NCBI GenBank assembly: GCA_964019335.1
Contig: OZ025660.1
Coordinates: 310,001 to 374,000, forward strand
From: Diplonema japonicum
Lineage: Eukaryota; Euglenozoa; Diplonemea; Diplonemida; Diplonemidae
Reading direction: 5' to 3'
Length of the DNA: 64,000 nt
Every line of letters starts with the position of its first letter. Positions within the stretch are counted from its first letter, which is position 1. The notes under the pieces are model-generated. The model had not been told where the DNA came from. It worked only from the letters and a program-made list of their open reading frames with translations, and made no database searches. The translations under genes were made by a program, and so were the position numbers. This document shows, piece after piece, positions 51,457 through 63,014 of this stretch.

Positions 51457-52037
51457 TCAATCGACGTTATCGCTGATGCTGAGCATCTCTACACCACCAA
51501 GGGGCAATGGGGAAGGAGACACGGGGTCCCTTGCAAAGTCTTCAAAATCACCGTTGATATGAATAATCCAGCATATAAACACAGCCACGGCAACCAGAAG
51601 AAAGCCAGATCCCGCCAAGGCGAAGAGGGTCACCTTGAGATCACAAGGATACTTGTCAATGAGAGCGCCAAGGACGATGGGCCCCCCGATAGAACCAATG
51701 ACCTTGGCTGCTAGGTTGTTGAGGCCCAAGGCGAGCTCCCTGTCATGTTCCAAGACAACACGTTCCATAGAGGTGATGATGGGGGCAACGGATACAAACA
51801 CCACGAACAGTGCCAGTACGAAAAACACCGCGAAAACCTCAAATGTAGGGCTCAGCGCTGCCGTGCACAGGAATATCGACAACCCACTGCTCGTCCATGC
51901 GAGGAGCGTCATCCCCCTCACACCCCACCCATAGTGTTTTGACAACCACCCGCCGCATACGGAGCCCAAGAACATTGCAGGTATCATACAGGCCAACACA
52001 AGGTTCGCCACACTTTTTGTCTGACCGTGGGCTTCCT

Positions 52038-52068
<31 letters not shown>

Positions 52069-53341
52069 GAAAAAACCATACATGAACTGCGTTAAAAACG
52101 TCGACACCCCATCCACAACAAACTGGTCTGCCGCGCTTGCGAGCACCAAACACATATACCCTTTTTTATTTTTTTTATTTTTTTTTTTAATTGTTGTGCA
52201 TACGCGGGTTGCACACCAACCTCCATATTTGATCCTTCATCGCCTCGGATTGCTGCACCGGTTTCAAAGCCGCTTCGTTCTCTTCTGGCCGCTGTTCGAT
52301 GGAGATCGCAACTGCGTTAGCAGACGTGAGCCTTCGAAGCGACTGCACGCTTGTCTTCAGCTTATCACCATCAAGCTGTATACTTATAGGGATACCAGGA
52401 AACGACATTTCCTTGACTTTTATGAGCACCTCCGACACATGGTAATAAGTCTGCTGGAACTCGAGGGTTAAAAACCCAGACTCGGGGGGTGTGGTGAGCT
52501 TCCAGGGCTCGTTACAAGGTGTTACACCAGATACACTTTCAGAATCGTAAACTTGGTATTTCGCCAAGTGCTCTGGGTACCTCATCCTGCTACAAGCCAA
52601 CGCCACCGCCGGGATAAGGTTCAAAGCAGCCATGATGAGGTATGGCACGATCTGAAGCATCCCGAAGCAGGTCTCGTTGTTTGTCGATTCATCCCATGTT
52701 AGTGTGGGAGTGATGGACATGGTGGGCGATAGAGGCACGTCTTTATTGCATAGAACGTCGGTTGTTGACTTGCAGTTGTTGTTGGCGAAAGGGATGAAAA
52801 TTACAATGCCGATGACAACCCCGAACGCGATGGAGGCAAGGAGGAATGACGTGTATTTAGGAACCAACGACTTGTCAATGTCGATTTGATTATCAACATG
52901 AATGGGGCCAAGCACCGTTACTGCAGTACCACCTGCGCCCAGCATGAAATGTCCAGCTACGAAAAACGGAAGGGATTTTGAAAATGAATACCATATAGCG
53001 GATGATGACACAATGATCCCTCCTATTCCCAGCCAGGCCTGTGGGTTCTTCCTTCCGACTAACCCAAAGGGAACGGAAGCCAAGGCAGCTGATACACCGT
53101 ACGAAGCGCTTATTAAACCTTTTTCGGTTCCCCCGAACCCGAATTCTGTCCCAATGCTCGAGATAGAGGCGATGAACAGCCCCCCAGTAATACTCGACTG
53201 GATCACTGTGAACATGACCAACCATCTGATGGTGGCTTGGAAACTGTCGATCAACCTAATCTTCCCACGGTTTTTGAACAGCCCTACATCCTCGGGGAAC
53301 ACCTTGTGTTGCGTGGATTCCTTCTCATCCACCTCTTTCAT
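51457..53341 (-). CDS. Major facilitator superfamily transporter, OATP-like (3 exons)
   Basis: Exons 53341-52204, 52160-52077 and 52037-51457 (both introns phase 1, 43 and 39 nt) give 600 residues with about 12 membrane segments. The second intron is almost entirely poly-A; reading through it gives a false poly-Lys insert. The N-terminal half (GGLFIASISSIGTEFGFGG, SASYGVSAALASVPFG, AGHFMLGAGG then GPIHVDNQI) resembles organic-anion transporters (SLCO/OATP). A large Cys-bearing loop (CKSTTDVLCNKD) lies between segments 5 and 6. A second large soluble region with SIQLDGDKLKTSV follows. Transport of organic anions is inference from this resemblance; a general MFS assignment is safer. Confidence 0.8.
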
Positions 53342-53556
53342 TTTTTTCTTCTTCTTTTTCTCGCGTTCTTTCTTTCTTTTTTTTTTCTTTTTCTTTTTTA
53401 TCGCATTTCGGTACGTGTGTTTTCTTTTTTCCCTCTTTTTTTTTTCTTTTTCCCTCTCCTGTTTTTCTTTTTTGATGGTGGTGTAAAAAGAGAACAACAA
53501 AGGGGGTATTGGGTTTTTATATAAATTTGGGTATTGTGTAAATCTTTGTTTTTTTT

Positions 53557-56500
53557 TTAATAATAATCATCATCATCCTCCTCCAGCTCAGTTGTCGCTT
53601 CTTTGTAGTATTCCTCGACTGTCATGATATCTTCCGCAGCCTCCAGGAACTGCTGCTCCTCGCTCCCACTCTCTTGATAGTAATGGACAAACGCGCGCTT
53701 TGCGTAGAGCGTCTTCCACTTCTTGTGAATTGTAGACAACGTTGAAGTAACGGCAGAGGTGTTGCTCAGCATAGTAAGAGACTTGTCAAACTTCTGGAGG
53801 TACCCTGCAGGGAGGTTCCCTGGTGCCTGTTTGCTGACGGCCATTTTCAAGCACGACTGCCAACTGGACTCCAGCCCCGCTGCCTTCAACCGTTCACAAC
53901 TCTTATTGGCAACGCCTTCACTGATATTGCCTCTGTATTGAAGATGCCCTCCTAACAACTTACCCCTCCCCTTCGTCGACACCAATGCAGTGTGCGAAAC
54001 GGCTTTTGTAAGACTCGCCACTGTGGGGTCCCCGCTGAACTCGTAGTACTTACTAAGAAGCGGTGCATAGGAGGGAACGATCTGATGCAGCATCGGGTAG
54101 GGGACAAGGTTGGTCTCCAAGGTGGCCAGGTCGATCCTGTTCGAGACCGCTGGGAAGCGGAAGGAACAAGTGACGGCCGCGTTGACTTGCGCTATGAGCC
54201 GGTTCAGGTCCACGTACGAGATGTCCGGGACCTTCATGGTCGGCGCGGCAAGGAGGCGATAAATCGCTTGGTTGTCAAACACAACTGTGAAGGTAGTGTC
54301 ACGAAGCATCATCCCCGCAGCGAGCATTGCGTTGTACGGCTCCACCACTGACGTCGACACCTCCGGCGATGGGAAAATACAATAATTCTGCACACGTGCC
54401 TTTGGGTAGTGCGACGCCATTTTTTTGAGCAGCTTGCATGCCACCCCGCTCCCAACACCGCCCCCGATGGCGTGGTGCATTTGAAACCCAAGAATCACGT
54501 CCAGTTCCTCAGCTTGTCTTCTCATTTCCTCTGCGGCGCCTGTCACTAAGTAGTCCGTGTAGATGCTTTCCGCACGTGAGAAGGTCGCGCATGAACCTTT
54601 CCCTGCCAGGAATGAACGGTCTTGAAACCCGTACCCGTTCAAGGAGGCTTTGATGGTTTCGGGTGGTGTGGGGTCTGTGTCGATAAACAGCCCACGTGGG
54701 ACACGTTCTCCAGACGCCTTGTCTGAGAATAAGACATCCCACCCCCCCACCCCCTCCGCTTTATCCATCTCATGCTCTGCGTAGTATAGCCGCCACAGTT
54801 CTTCGCAAACTTGGCATCCTGCTTGTCCGACTCCGATTGTTATCAACCCGGACTCGTTTCCCTGTGGCGACGCAGATGCTCCCCACCAGTCTGTGTCCTG
54901 GTACGGCTCCAGGAACGTCGTGTCCCGTTGGTATTTCTTGCGTGCGGTGTTCTTCTCGTCTGCCATGTACCTCTCGTAGTGCTTCACACGTGCCTCGCTG
55001 GCCTGCAGCCCTGTCTCGAACTTCTTCACATCATACTGGAGGTTCGCTATTTGCTGGTCTTGTTCTTGAACACGGCACCATCTTTGATAGAACTCCTCGT
55101 GCGGTCCCATGTACAGGTATGATCGGAACTCCGTATTGTACTCCGCTTCCGTGAAGTTATCTGAAACGGTTGTACGTGTATAGAACCGTCTGTTGCCGAT
55201 GTCCTCGTGCATGCGTGAACGGAAAGTCTCGCGTAAGGTCACTTTTTTGTTGTTTTTGCGTTCAGGGGCTGCTTCAAGTGCGGTTTCTGCTTCTGCTTGA
55301 GGTGATTCCCGTTCTTCAGCTTCTTGCGCCAGTTCTGTGTCCTCTTCTTCTTCTTCTTCTGTAGGGATGTCGGGCAGCACTTCCTCGTAGTGATTCACGT
55401 CGTAGCTCAGCACGCAGCTGTCATCAAGGTTAGGGCTGGGCCCTGTTCGCAGTACTGTGCCCAGTTCCACAGGAATCACAAAAGGCGTCTCGTTGGTAAC
55501 TACCTCGGGAACTCTCTTGTTCTTCATGCGACGCATGATCTTGGTGAAGGTGTCGAGGTCTGGGTCCCTCGCCTGGCCCTCCTCTTCCCCATCCAAGTAC
55601 CCCTTCGCCTCGAAGAGCTCCCTGCGGTAGTCGGGGTCTTCCTCACACAGCGCAGCGTGGTACTCCTCCATGTACTCATATACAGGCTTCGGGAAGGGCA
55701 GCTCGTTACGTGGGACGTTCGCAACGATGTGTTTCTCGATCTTGGGCCAGCCCCAGTCCTGCCTCGCCATGACGTTGTCCCTGCAAGGGTCTTGCATCCA
55801 CTGCAGACCTCCCCACGTCAGGATCGTACGATTGACAGGCTCCCACCTGTCCCACATCGGGTCCCTGTCGATGCCGCGCATTGCCGTGTCGGTTAGCCGC
55901 CACAGCTTCGTGGCCTCATCCCAAGCTATGACTGGGAAGCTGTTCACCCTCACGGGGCTGACTTGCAGAAATTTCATCTCATTGCCCTCCCTCTTATAAA
56001 CGCCGTTCATGTGTGCAGTGGTGGACCGCAGCCCTGTCACCTCCACAGCTGCGAGGTTGCTTAGCTGGTACACCTGCAATGATTCCAGAAAGGGGGCGTG
56101 CTCTTTGAACTGCTCCAACGTAATGTCCTTTCGCCAAGACATCTCCTGCGCGATGAGGGCGGCCTGCTTGGAGAGAAGCTTCCTATCGTTCTCTTCAAAA
56201 AACTGGACCCACCTGAAGGCATCGGAGACCTCCAAGCCTATCATCGACCCGCACTTCACAAGGTCGATCAGTGCAGCTGGGTCGGAGTCAGATTGGTACC
56301 TGGCAATGTATTCCAATACACCTGAAGTGGTTTTTTCGCTCAGTTTCTGGAGGAGGTGGGCGATATCAACACCTGCTTCTGTGGTGACAACGAGACCTTT
56401 GGGGTCACAACATTCTTGCAAGGCAGTCCTGTACTCGCTTTCCTCCACTGCCTGCATGATCCTGAAAATCTGCGACACGTGACGTGGCATCCTTGCCGCT

Positions 56501-58599
56501 TTCTCGCTCTGGATGACAGCATTGACGAGAGATCTCAGATATGCCAGCACAGACTGGTTCTCATCGACCTCTGTCATGGAGAAGATCTGCAGGTTCTTCT
56601 TCCCTAGTAGCTCTTGCTGCTCTTCACTGAGCGCGGATGTCACTTGGAACTGTGTGTTTGCAGGGTACAGCCATTCCCTTTCTCTCCCGAATCTCGACCA
56701 CCTAGCTATGCATACAGGTGTGGTCCCGGTCAGTGAAAACACGGCAACCTTGGTGTCGTCTCCCGCGAAAGATGTTGCCACACCCCTGTCGCCAGACGTG
56801 GAGGAGTAGGCACCCCACAAGACCACCTTGTCGTCGCCATACAAGGACCTAGGCAGACTCACGTTCCTTAGTCCCCTGTACGTCTTTAGACCGCCAGGGC
56901 CAACGTCAGTCTTTGCCTTCTCGATGGCGCGGTCGATGAAGTACATGAGGGGGCTCACCGCCTCAAGCAGCCATGTGGCCGCTTCGAACCAGTAGTCGGT
57001 TATCTGCGTCTTACCGCTGTCTGGGGACGTGATGTGCCACCCAGAGGAGTCTGCTTCAATAGTGTAGTCAGGGCGGGCAAGGTCTGCGAAAGTACTAGTA
57101 GCCGGCTGGTAGGGATAGACACCTTGGGCGGGGCCCTTCTCGTTGATGTGAAACTTCGGCGTCGCTTTCCACTGCTTCATCCTCATGGTGTAGTTGAGCT
57201 GCCAGAAGATCTGATCGTCGAATGTGTTGTTGCACCTTGCGAGGGTCACCACTTTACCGTTCACAAGCACGGAGGGCTTCGACCCGGAGAGGGCAAGGAT
57301 GAAGTGCTGCCCGTTCCAAACGAGATGCTGCAACTCCAAAGCGTGTGCGAGGATGCCCGGCGGGGGCTCGGCATTGGTACCTACTTTGTGCTGAATGAGG
57401 TCGCGCAGCAAAGGCCCAGTGATGCCAACGGTGTCTAAGTCGCCCAAGTATGTCTTGGCATCGGTGAACATTTCTATCGCTTCAAAGAAGGGGTCCTTGA
57501 TGTCAGCGGCGCTGGCTATCCAGGATATGAACACATCGTCAGCTTGCTTCGTGCTGATGAACTTCAGGAACGACTTAAACTCCTTGTGCCGTTCAGGGAT
57601 GTACTCCTGCTGGTTGGGCTCTGCAAACAGTTTCTCGATGAAAATCTTAGTAACAGTGCCGAGAGCGAACCCAAGATCCCACCCTGCCCACGTGATGCTC
57701 TCGTCCGCGTTTCTGCTGTAAATATACTCAATGACGCCAGAGGGTGGCAGGTCAGCCAATGGGGGGTCGAAGTTGAAATCTTCTTGCGAGGGAGGAGGGA
57801 GCCACGCGACTGTATCGTGAAGAGGAGCCCGCATTGGGCGGCCCTTCAGGTCCTGCGGGGTTTCAAACCTGATGAGTTTGATGTTTTTATCGAAGAAACC
57901 GAGTACGTGTTCTGAGTCTGCTGGGACGGGGAGACCTTCCATTGTACAAGTGCCACATTCGAGACCCTTTGCCTTGAACCAATTCGAGTTAAGTGCGAAC
58001 TTTGAAGGGTCTTTTTGATACGCGTCTTCAAGAGGTTGTTGCTGTGCGACTCTAGTCCATGTAGGTGGGTTGGCGTCAGCGTTCCACACTGCCCAGGTGA
58101 AGGGACGGGATTTCTGCGAGGCGGAGTAAAGGTAAAGAGGCAGCACGATTCCCGGCGACAGACCGTCAGAATGGTGTTCTGCGACTACGTTTGTATTCAG
58201 CTTGAGATCCTCCATAGTCTTCGCGTCCCATAAAGCCCCTGTGGGATACGCCCATGTGGCGATGGAGTGTAGGAGGTCGTTCTGGTTTTTTTCGTTGTCC
58301 AGATGTCCTTCAAAAGGTTTGTAGTCCTTTGGGTAGTAGTCTAATTTTATTATTTCGGAAGGCTTGTTGGCGCCTTGTGCCTTATCGATGCCGTCGCCGA
58401 ACTTCGGGTCGCTTTCTTCAAGCGACTCGACGCCTGCTTGCTGATCAAACCAACGTACTGCAGCAGCCTTTAATATCTTACCCTTCACGACCTTCAAACA
58501 AGCTTGCAGGGCTGCGCTGATAATCTTCTCCTCGTCGCCCGCGTTTTTCAGAACGTCAACAAGCTGCTCCTTTGCTATGCATGATGCCTCTGTGGCCAT
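53557..58599 (-). CDS. ADP-ribosyltransferase / alpha-tubulin-like fusion protein
   Basis: Intronless ORF of 1680 residues, the longest in the window. Residues 1-540 are not recognised. Residues about 560-660 match an arginine-type mono-ADP-ribosyltransferase with R-S-E layout: R575 in TYRGLR, STS at 600-602, and E640-x-E642 in GREREWLYP. Residues 720-1240 include an acidic tract and a coiled coil. Residues about 1250-1680 are a near-complete tubulin fold: IGVGQAGCQV at 1255, the nucleotide loop GGGVGSG at 1379-1385, PSPEVSTSVVEPYNAML, TNLVPYPMLHQ, and MLSNTSAV...LYAKRAFVHYY, which is alpha-type. It ends DDDDYY, like a tyrosinated tail. The Glu of alpha-tubulin that hydrolyses beta-tubulin GTP appears replaced by Thr. 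I know of no such fusion. Partner and target are unknown. Confidence 0.87.
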   Translation of the reverse strand: MATEASCIAKEQLVDVLKNAGDEEKIISAALQACLKVVKGKILKAAAVRWFDQQAGVESLEESDPKFGDGIDKAQGANKPSEIIKLDYYPKDYKPFEGHLDNEKNQNDLLHSIATWAYPTGALWDAKTMEDLKLNTNVVAEHHSDGLSPGIVLPLYLYSASQKSRPFTWAVWNADANPPTWTRVAQQQPLEDAYQKDPSKFALNSNWFKAKGLECGTCTMEGLPVPADSEHVLGFFDKNIKLIRFETPQDLKGRPMRAPLHDTVAWLPPPSQEDFNFDPPLADLPPSGVIEYIYSRNADESITWAGWDLGFALGTVTKIFIEKLFAEPNQQEYIPERHKEFKSFLKFISTKQADDVFISWIASAADIKDPFFEAIEMFTDAKTYLGDLDTVGITGPLLRDLIQHKVGTNAEPPPGILAHALELQHLVWNGQHFILALSGSKPSVLVNGKVVTLARCNNTFDDQIFWQLNYTMRMKQWKATPKFHINEKGPAQGVYPYQPATSTFADLARPDYTIEADSSGWHITSPDSGKTQITDYWFEAATWLLEAVSPLMYFIDRAIEKAKTDVGPGGLKTYRGLRNVSLPRSLYGDDKVVLWGAYSSTSGDRGVATSFAGDDTKVAVFSLTGTTPVCIARWSRFGREREWLYPANTQFQVTSALSEEQQELLGKKNLQIFSMTEVDENQSVLAYLRSLVNAVIQSEKAARMPRHVSQIFRIMQAVEESEYRTALQECCDPKGLVVTTEAGVDIAHLLQKLSEKTTSGVLEYIARYQSDSDPAALIDLVKCGSMIGLEVSDAFRWVQFFEENDRKLLSKQAALIAQEMSWRKDITLEQFKEHAPFLESLQVYQLSNLAAVEVTGLRSTTAHMNGVYKREGNEMKFLQVSPVRVNSFPVIAWDEATKLWRLTDTAMRGIDRDPMWDRWEPVNRTILTWGGLQWMQDPCRDNVMARQDWGWPKIEKHIVANVPRNELPFPKPVYEYMEEYHAALCEEDPDYRRELFEAKGYLDGEEEGQARDPDLDTFTKIMRRMKNKRVPEVVTNETPFVIPVELGTVLRTGPSPNLDDSCVLSYDVNHYEEVLPDIPTEEEEEEDTELAQEAEERESPQAEAETALEAAPERKNNKKVTLRETFRSRMHEDIGNRRFYTRTTVSDNFTEAEYNTEFRSYLYMGPHEEFYQRWCRVQEQDQQIANLQYDVKKFETGLQASEARVKHYERYMADEKNTARKKYQRDTTFLEPYQDTDWWGASASPQGNESGLITIGVGQAGCQVCEELWRLYYAEHEMDKAEGVGGWDVLFSDKASGERVPRGLFIDTDPTPPETIKASLNGYGFQDRSFLAGKGSCATFSRAESIYTDYLVTGAAEEMRRQAEELDVILGFQMHHAIGGGVGSGVACKLLKKMASHYPKARVQNYCIFPSPEVSTSVVEPYNAMLAAGMMLRDTTFTVVFDNQAIYRLLAAPTMKVPDISYVDLNRLIAQVNAAVTCSFRFPAVSNRIDLATLETNLVPYPMLHQIVPSYAPLLSKYYEFSGDPTVASLTKAVSHTALVSTKGRGKLLGGHLQYRGNISEGVANKSCERLKAAGLESSWQSCLKMAVSKQAPGNLPAGYLQKFDKSLTMLSNTSAVTSTLSTIHKKWKTLYAKRAFVHYYQESGSEEQQFLEAAEDIMTVEEYYKEATTELEEDDDDYY

Positions 58600-58694
58600 T
58601 TTTTTTTTCTTTTTCTCCTTTGCTTTTTTTTTTTAATTCTTCCGTGTTGTACTCGAAGGGGGGGGATATATATTCTTTTAAAAATCTCTTTTTT

Positions 58695-58722
58695 CCTTAA
58701 AGAAAAGAAAATAGGAAGGGAG
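58695..58722 (-). promoter_or_regulatory. Candidate trans-splice acceptor upstream of the ART-tubulin gene
   Basis: On the minus strand a pyrimidine tract (CCTCCCTTCCTATTTTCTTT then TCTTTAAG) ends in AG about 97 nt before the ATG, followed by an A-rich leader. If the organism trans-splices a spliced leader, this is where it would join. No spliced-leader gene is in the window, so this is inference. Confidence 0.3.
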
Positions 58723-58860
58723 GGCGTGGTTTGAGTGTTGTGTTTGTTTTAATTGTTTTCTTTTTGGGGGGGGGGGTTGTTCTTTTTATTCTTTTTATTC
58801 TTTTTTTTTTAATTTACGACCTCACATATCTCCAAAAAGCGAAAAGAAAAAAAAGAAGAA

Positions 58861-58930
58861 TCGGCCGTTGTTTATTCGCTGGTGGAAACCTGGAGAAGTT
58901 TAAACCTGTAAACACGTTCTTTGTTTAATT
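58861..58930. repeat. Dispersed repeat, partial copy
   Basis: CGGCCGTTGTTTATTCG, ACCTGGAGAAGTTTAAAC and AAACACGTTCTTTGTTTAA match the second motif of the 4.2-4.3 kb repeat. The first motif (GATCTTTTAACGTCAAGG) follows about 110 bp later, at 59038, so the motif order is swapped relative to the 4-kb copy. Confidence 0.55.
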
Positions 58931-60074
58931 TTTTTCCCTCACATTTTTTCATTTTTTTTTCCCAGCACGTCGTAGCTCGAGACACTTTAGAGTTCAGAGG
59001 CGCTACAAATAAGAAGAAAAAGCAACCTAAGAAATCGATCTTTTAACGTCAAGGCGACACTAGCCAAACGGCGCTCAGCACGACGACCAGTAAGTTTCTT
59101 ACGTTGGCACAGACTTGAAGGTCTTGCTGCCCCTTTAAAAAAATTGAAAGCATTGCTGAAAGATGAAGAAATTTGAGGAGAGGGGGTTCACTTCCCTTTT
59201 CATTTAGATAAGCACTATTTTCAAAGAGTGCTTTCTTTGTAGTAGAAAGAAAACCCCCCCCTTTCCCCTTGCCGGATGGCAGGAAGAAGGAAGAAAAAAA
59301 AAAAAGAAAGGAAAAAGAAAGAAAAGGGCGTGCCTTTCAACACATGGTGTGCTGTCCCATATTTTTAAAGTTTCAATAATAAAAAAAGGGGGAGGGAGGG
59401 GAGGAGGGGAAATTAACAAAGTAAACCAGCGAATTTCATTTCCTTTTTTTCTTCGCTGCACGCATTTCAAAAAAAAAAAATAAAATAAAAAGATTTAAGT
59501 CGATGGTGAAAAACTAACGTCTCCATCACTATCTCTAAAACCCGCTTAGTACCCCCCCCCCCCCCCCCCCCCCCCCGTGTTTGGAGCATACAGAAAATTG
59601 CTGATTTCTTCAGAACAAAGGCTGCAATGAACTTTTCCCCCAAAATTGTTTGGGGGTTGTTGCATGATTGAAGTTGCTGGAATTCTTGTGTTAAAGATCT
59701 TCTCAGCCAAAATCTTTGGAAGGATTCTTCCTTGAATTCTCTGTATGCCCCCTAAGACCAAGTCCAGTATTGACCAGACGGGTTTTAGAGATATGGGACG
59801 TGGAAGGAAAAGAAGAAGGAAGAACCGACCCTTTGCGTGATGAAAGGGACACGTTGGGAAAAAAAGATAGAAAGACGAGACTTAGGTTTAAAAAAAAAAT
59901 CTCGCTCAAACCAAATAATAGGCTTGGAACCAGTGGTCTATCAGAATATTGACCGTCTGGAAGGGAGTGGGGGAAGCTGATGCATCAGCAGAATATAAAA
60001 AAAAAAAAAAAAATAACTTGTGATGGGAGGGGAGGGGATTAAGATTAGTTACAAAAACGCTGCTTGGTCTTTGT

Positions 60075-60105
<31 letters not shown>

Positions 60106-60107
60106 AA

Positions 60108-60152
60108 AATGGGGCTTTGATTGCAACACTAGGTGGCGTTAAGTGTGCAACG
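60108..60152. repeat. Dispersed repeat of about 44 bp, copy 2
   Basis: ATGGGGCTTTGATTGCAACA followed by CTAGGTGGCGTTAAGTGTGC; matches 45079-45122 with three or four differences. Followed about 180 bp later by a GATCTTTTAACG motif copy near 60330. Confidence 0.6.
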
Positions 60153-61373
60153 AAAAAATGGGGGCGGGAAATAAAAGAGAAAAAGAAGTGGAATTGATGA
60201 TTTCTTTTAACATCTCTATGGACCCCCCCATATTAATAATTTAAAATAATTTGAAGGAAAGAAAAAAAAAAGAAAAAGAATTCAATCCCTTTCATGTTCG
60301 CTTTGGTGAGAAAGAAAAAAAAAGAAAACTTGATCTTTTAACGTAAGGTGGCACAAGTCAAAACACACAGCACGACTCCCCCCCCGGGATGTTTGTAGAC
60401 AAACGACACACATTTGGAGTGAGCTTCTAACCTGTGCGGTGCGCCACTTCAGACAAAAAAAAAAAGAAAAGAACAAGTGCACATTATTCTCTGAAGACCG
60501 AGGTGGAGAATGTTTCTTTCATTTTCTTTTTTATTTGTTTTGACACCTATTGGGCTCAATAATCATTGTTTTGAACTAACTGAGCTACCAGACCGGGTAT
60601 ACGGACAGAGGGCGCATATATTTCTTCACAATACCCTAACACTTCTACCATAATTTTTAAGCACCCACATGAGAGAGATATCAAGGAAAGACCAAAAAAA
60701 AAGAGAAAAAAAAGAGACATTTAAAAAAGAATTAGAGAATTTCGAAGTAAAAGGACACACCCAAAACGTCCTATATACCGCATAAACATGGGGAGAGGGG
60801 TCACTCATATTTCATAGCCATACCATAGTAGAAAAGCAGAACCGTATAAAATTTATGGGGAACAATGGTTTCCTTGGCCTGTCTATTGCGACACAGAAGC
60901 ACAAGGAGGGGGGGGGGGGGGGGGGGGGCGCAGGGAAAGGGAAAGAGAAAAGATGATTTATTTTTATTATTAGCATGATGAAATAACTTGGAGTGGGGGG
61001 GGGGCTATATAAAACTTTTTTTTCTCCTTTTTTTTAAAGTTTCTTTTCCCCCCGTTCTCTTTTCGCACGAATAAAGCCTTTCTACTTCATTCTTGTTCTT
61101 TTGTCAAACTGGCGCGATATTTTGTTAATTTGCAACACATTTTTCCTCTTGCCACTTTTCTTCTCGGGAACTTGAGTCACTCACCGAAGGCTCTGAATAA
61201 AAAGCCCCCCCGTGAACCGAAGAATGGCCTTCGGAGTGACGAGATTCCCGAGAGAAAAAAAAAAAAAAAACTAATTATGGGACAATGGCCCACAAAGCCA
61301 CCTGGAGGGGGAGGGTGGGAGAATTCAACGAAAATTCGTTCTCTTTTTCCTTTTTTTTTTTGACTGTATTTCT

Positions 61374-61409
<36 letters not shown>

Positions 61410-62089
61410 CTGTTACTATGGTATTCAACAGAATTGGTTCATTTTTTTCGTCTCATTTTTTTTTTTTTTTTGAAAGGGGGAAAAAAAAAAAAGAGGGAGG
61501 TCGATCTACTTTTTACCAGGGAAAAAACCAGCGCGCCGCAAAATAGATTGAGTCCCCCCCCCCCCCCCCCCCCCCTCTTTTTCATCCTTTTGCATTCTGT
61601 GGGAGGAGCCACGGCAATGGGTTTTCCACATCCCAGCACAACACCACGGTTTCAGGTTAACAGGCTCATGGACTACTACTAGACCCCGAGGAAGGGTGAG
61701 TGAGGGGGATTGGACTCAAGGGGGGTTTTTTTCCCCTCAGAAATTATAGAACCGAATATAGATTTTTTATGACCCTTCCCTCTGGCCGGGGGAAGAAGAA
61801 CGAGAAAAACAAAATGTAAACACTGTTTCAGTTGGTATTTCATTTATTATTATTATTATTATTATTCCCTCGTTTAAGTTTCCAATAGTAAGCATCTTGT
61901 GGTGTTCGTTCATAAGGAATTAAAATGTTTCCCTTTTTTTTTCCTTCTTTCGTGAAGGGACTTTGGGGATAGGACAAGGGCATTGTCCAAAGAAAAAAAA
62001 AAAAAGAAAATTCTTTTTTTTTTTAATTGTCCTCATTCTTTCGTCGGCTGTTTCGTTCTTTTAACTGGCCCTTTATAGAAATCACACAT

Positions 62090-62090
<1 letters not shown>

Positions 62091-62121
<31 letters not shown>
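62091..62121. repeat. CA microsatellite
   Basis: About 15 CA units in gene-free DNA. Confidence 0.95.
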
Positions 62122-62123
<2 letters not shown>

Positions 62124-62798
62124 GGTCTTTTCTTTCTTTTTTTTTTTCTTCTTTTGAGAATGGATACAATCCACAAGGCTGTAGAATGCCTCTTCCAGTA
62201 TATAAGTAATAGGAATCGAAAAAAATGCTCGAACACCCTTTTAAGGGCAAAACAACGTTTCCTTTGTTTTTGCAAAAGCCCAAAGAGAGGGCGATGGTGA
62301 GTGGGGGAGGGGGGAGAGAATTGTTAACGCAAAGGTGTGAGCACTTTACATAGCGCTTCTTCACCTTCACGGGGGGGGAATAAAAAAAAAGAAAAACAAA
62401 ACAAGTTTTGCTTCTTCTGCTTTTCTCTAAAGTTTAAAAAAAAAGAATAATTAACTAAAACTGGTCCCACGGGAATAGGTATTTTCGAGTACATGCGCCC
62501 GTAACTTTTTTTTTTTCTTATGTGCGAGTAAAGCGAAGATAAGGAAGGTGGAGAAAAAAAAAAAAAAGAGGGAAAAAAAAAAAAAGGAATTGATCATTTA
62601 ACTGAAGTCAAATGCGATTTTGTTTGCACGTGTCGTGGGGTAGGGGAAGGGGGGGGGGAGGTAAAAACCCTGAAGAAATTTATAAAACCGGGTAAAACCC
62701 CGCAATTTGCCATATGTCCCCCGTGTTATTATTACAAGTCAAAGACTCGCTCTGCCAAACACCTTCAAACTGAGAACTCAAGTTACATTTTTTTTTTC

Positions 62799-62911
<113 letters not shown>

Positions 62912-63014
62912 TTTTTTGAATTGCTTGACTTTCTTTTTTTTTTGATTGATAGTGAAAAAGGGTGTGAGTTGTGGTTACTTTTTTTTCCCCCCCCCATATA
63001 AATAATTTCACATT

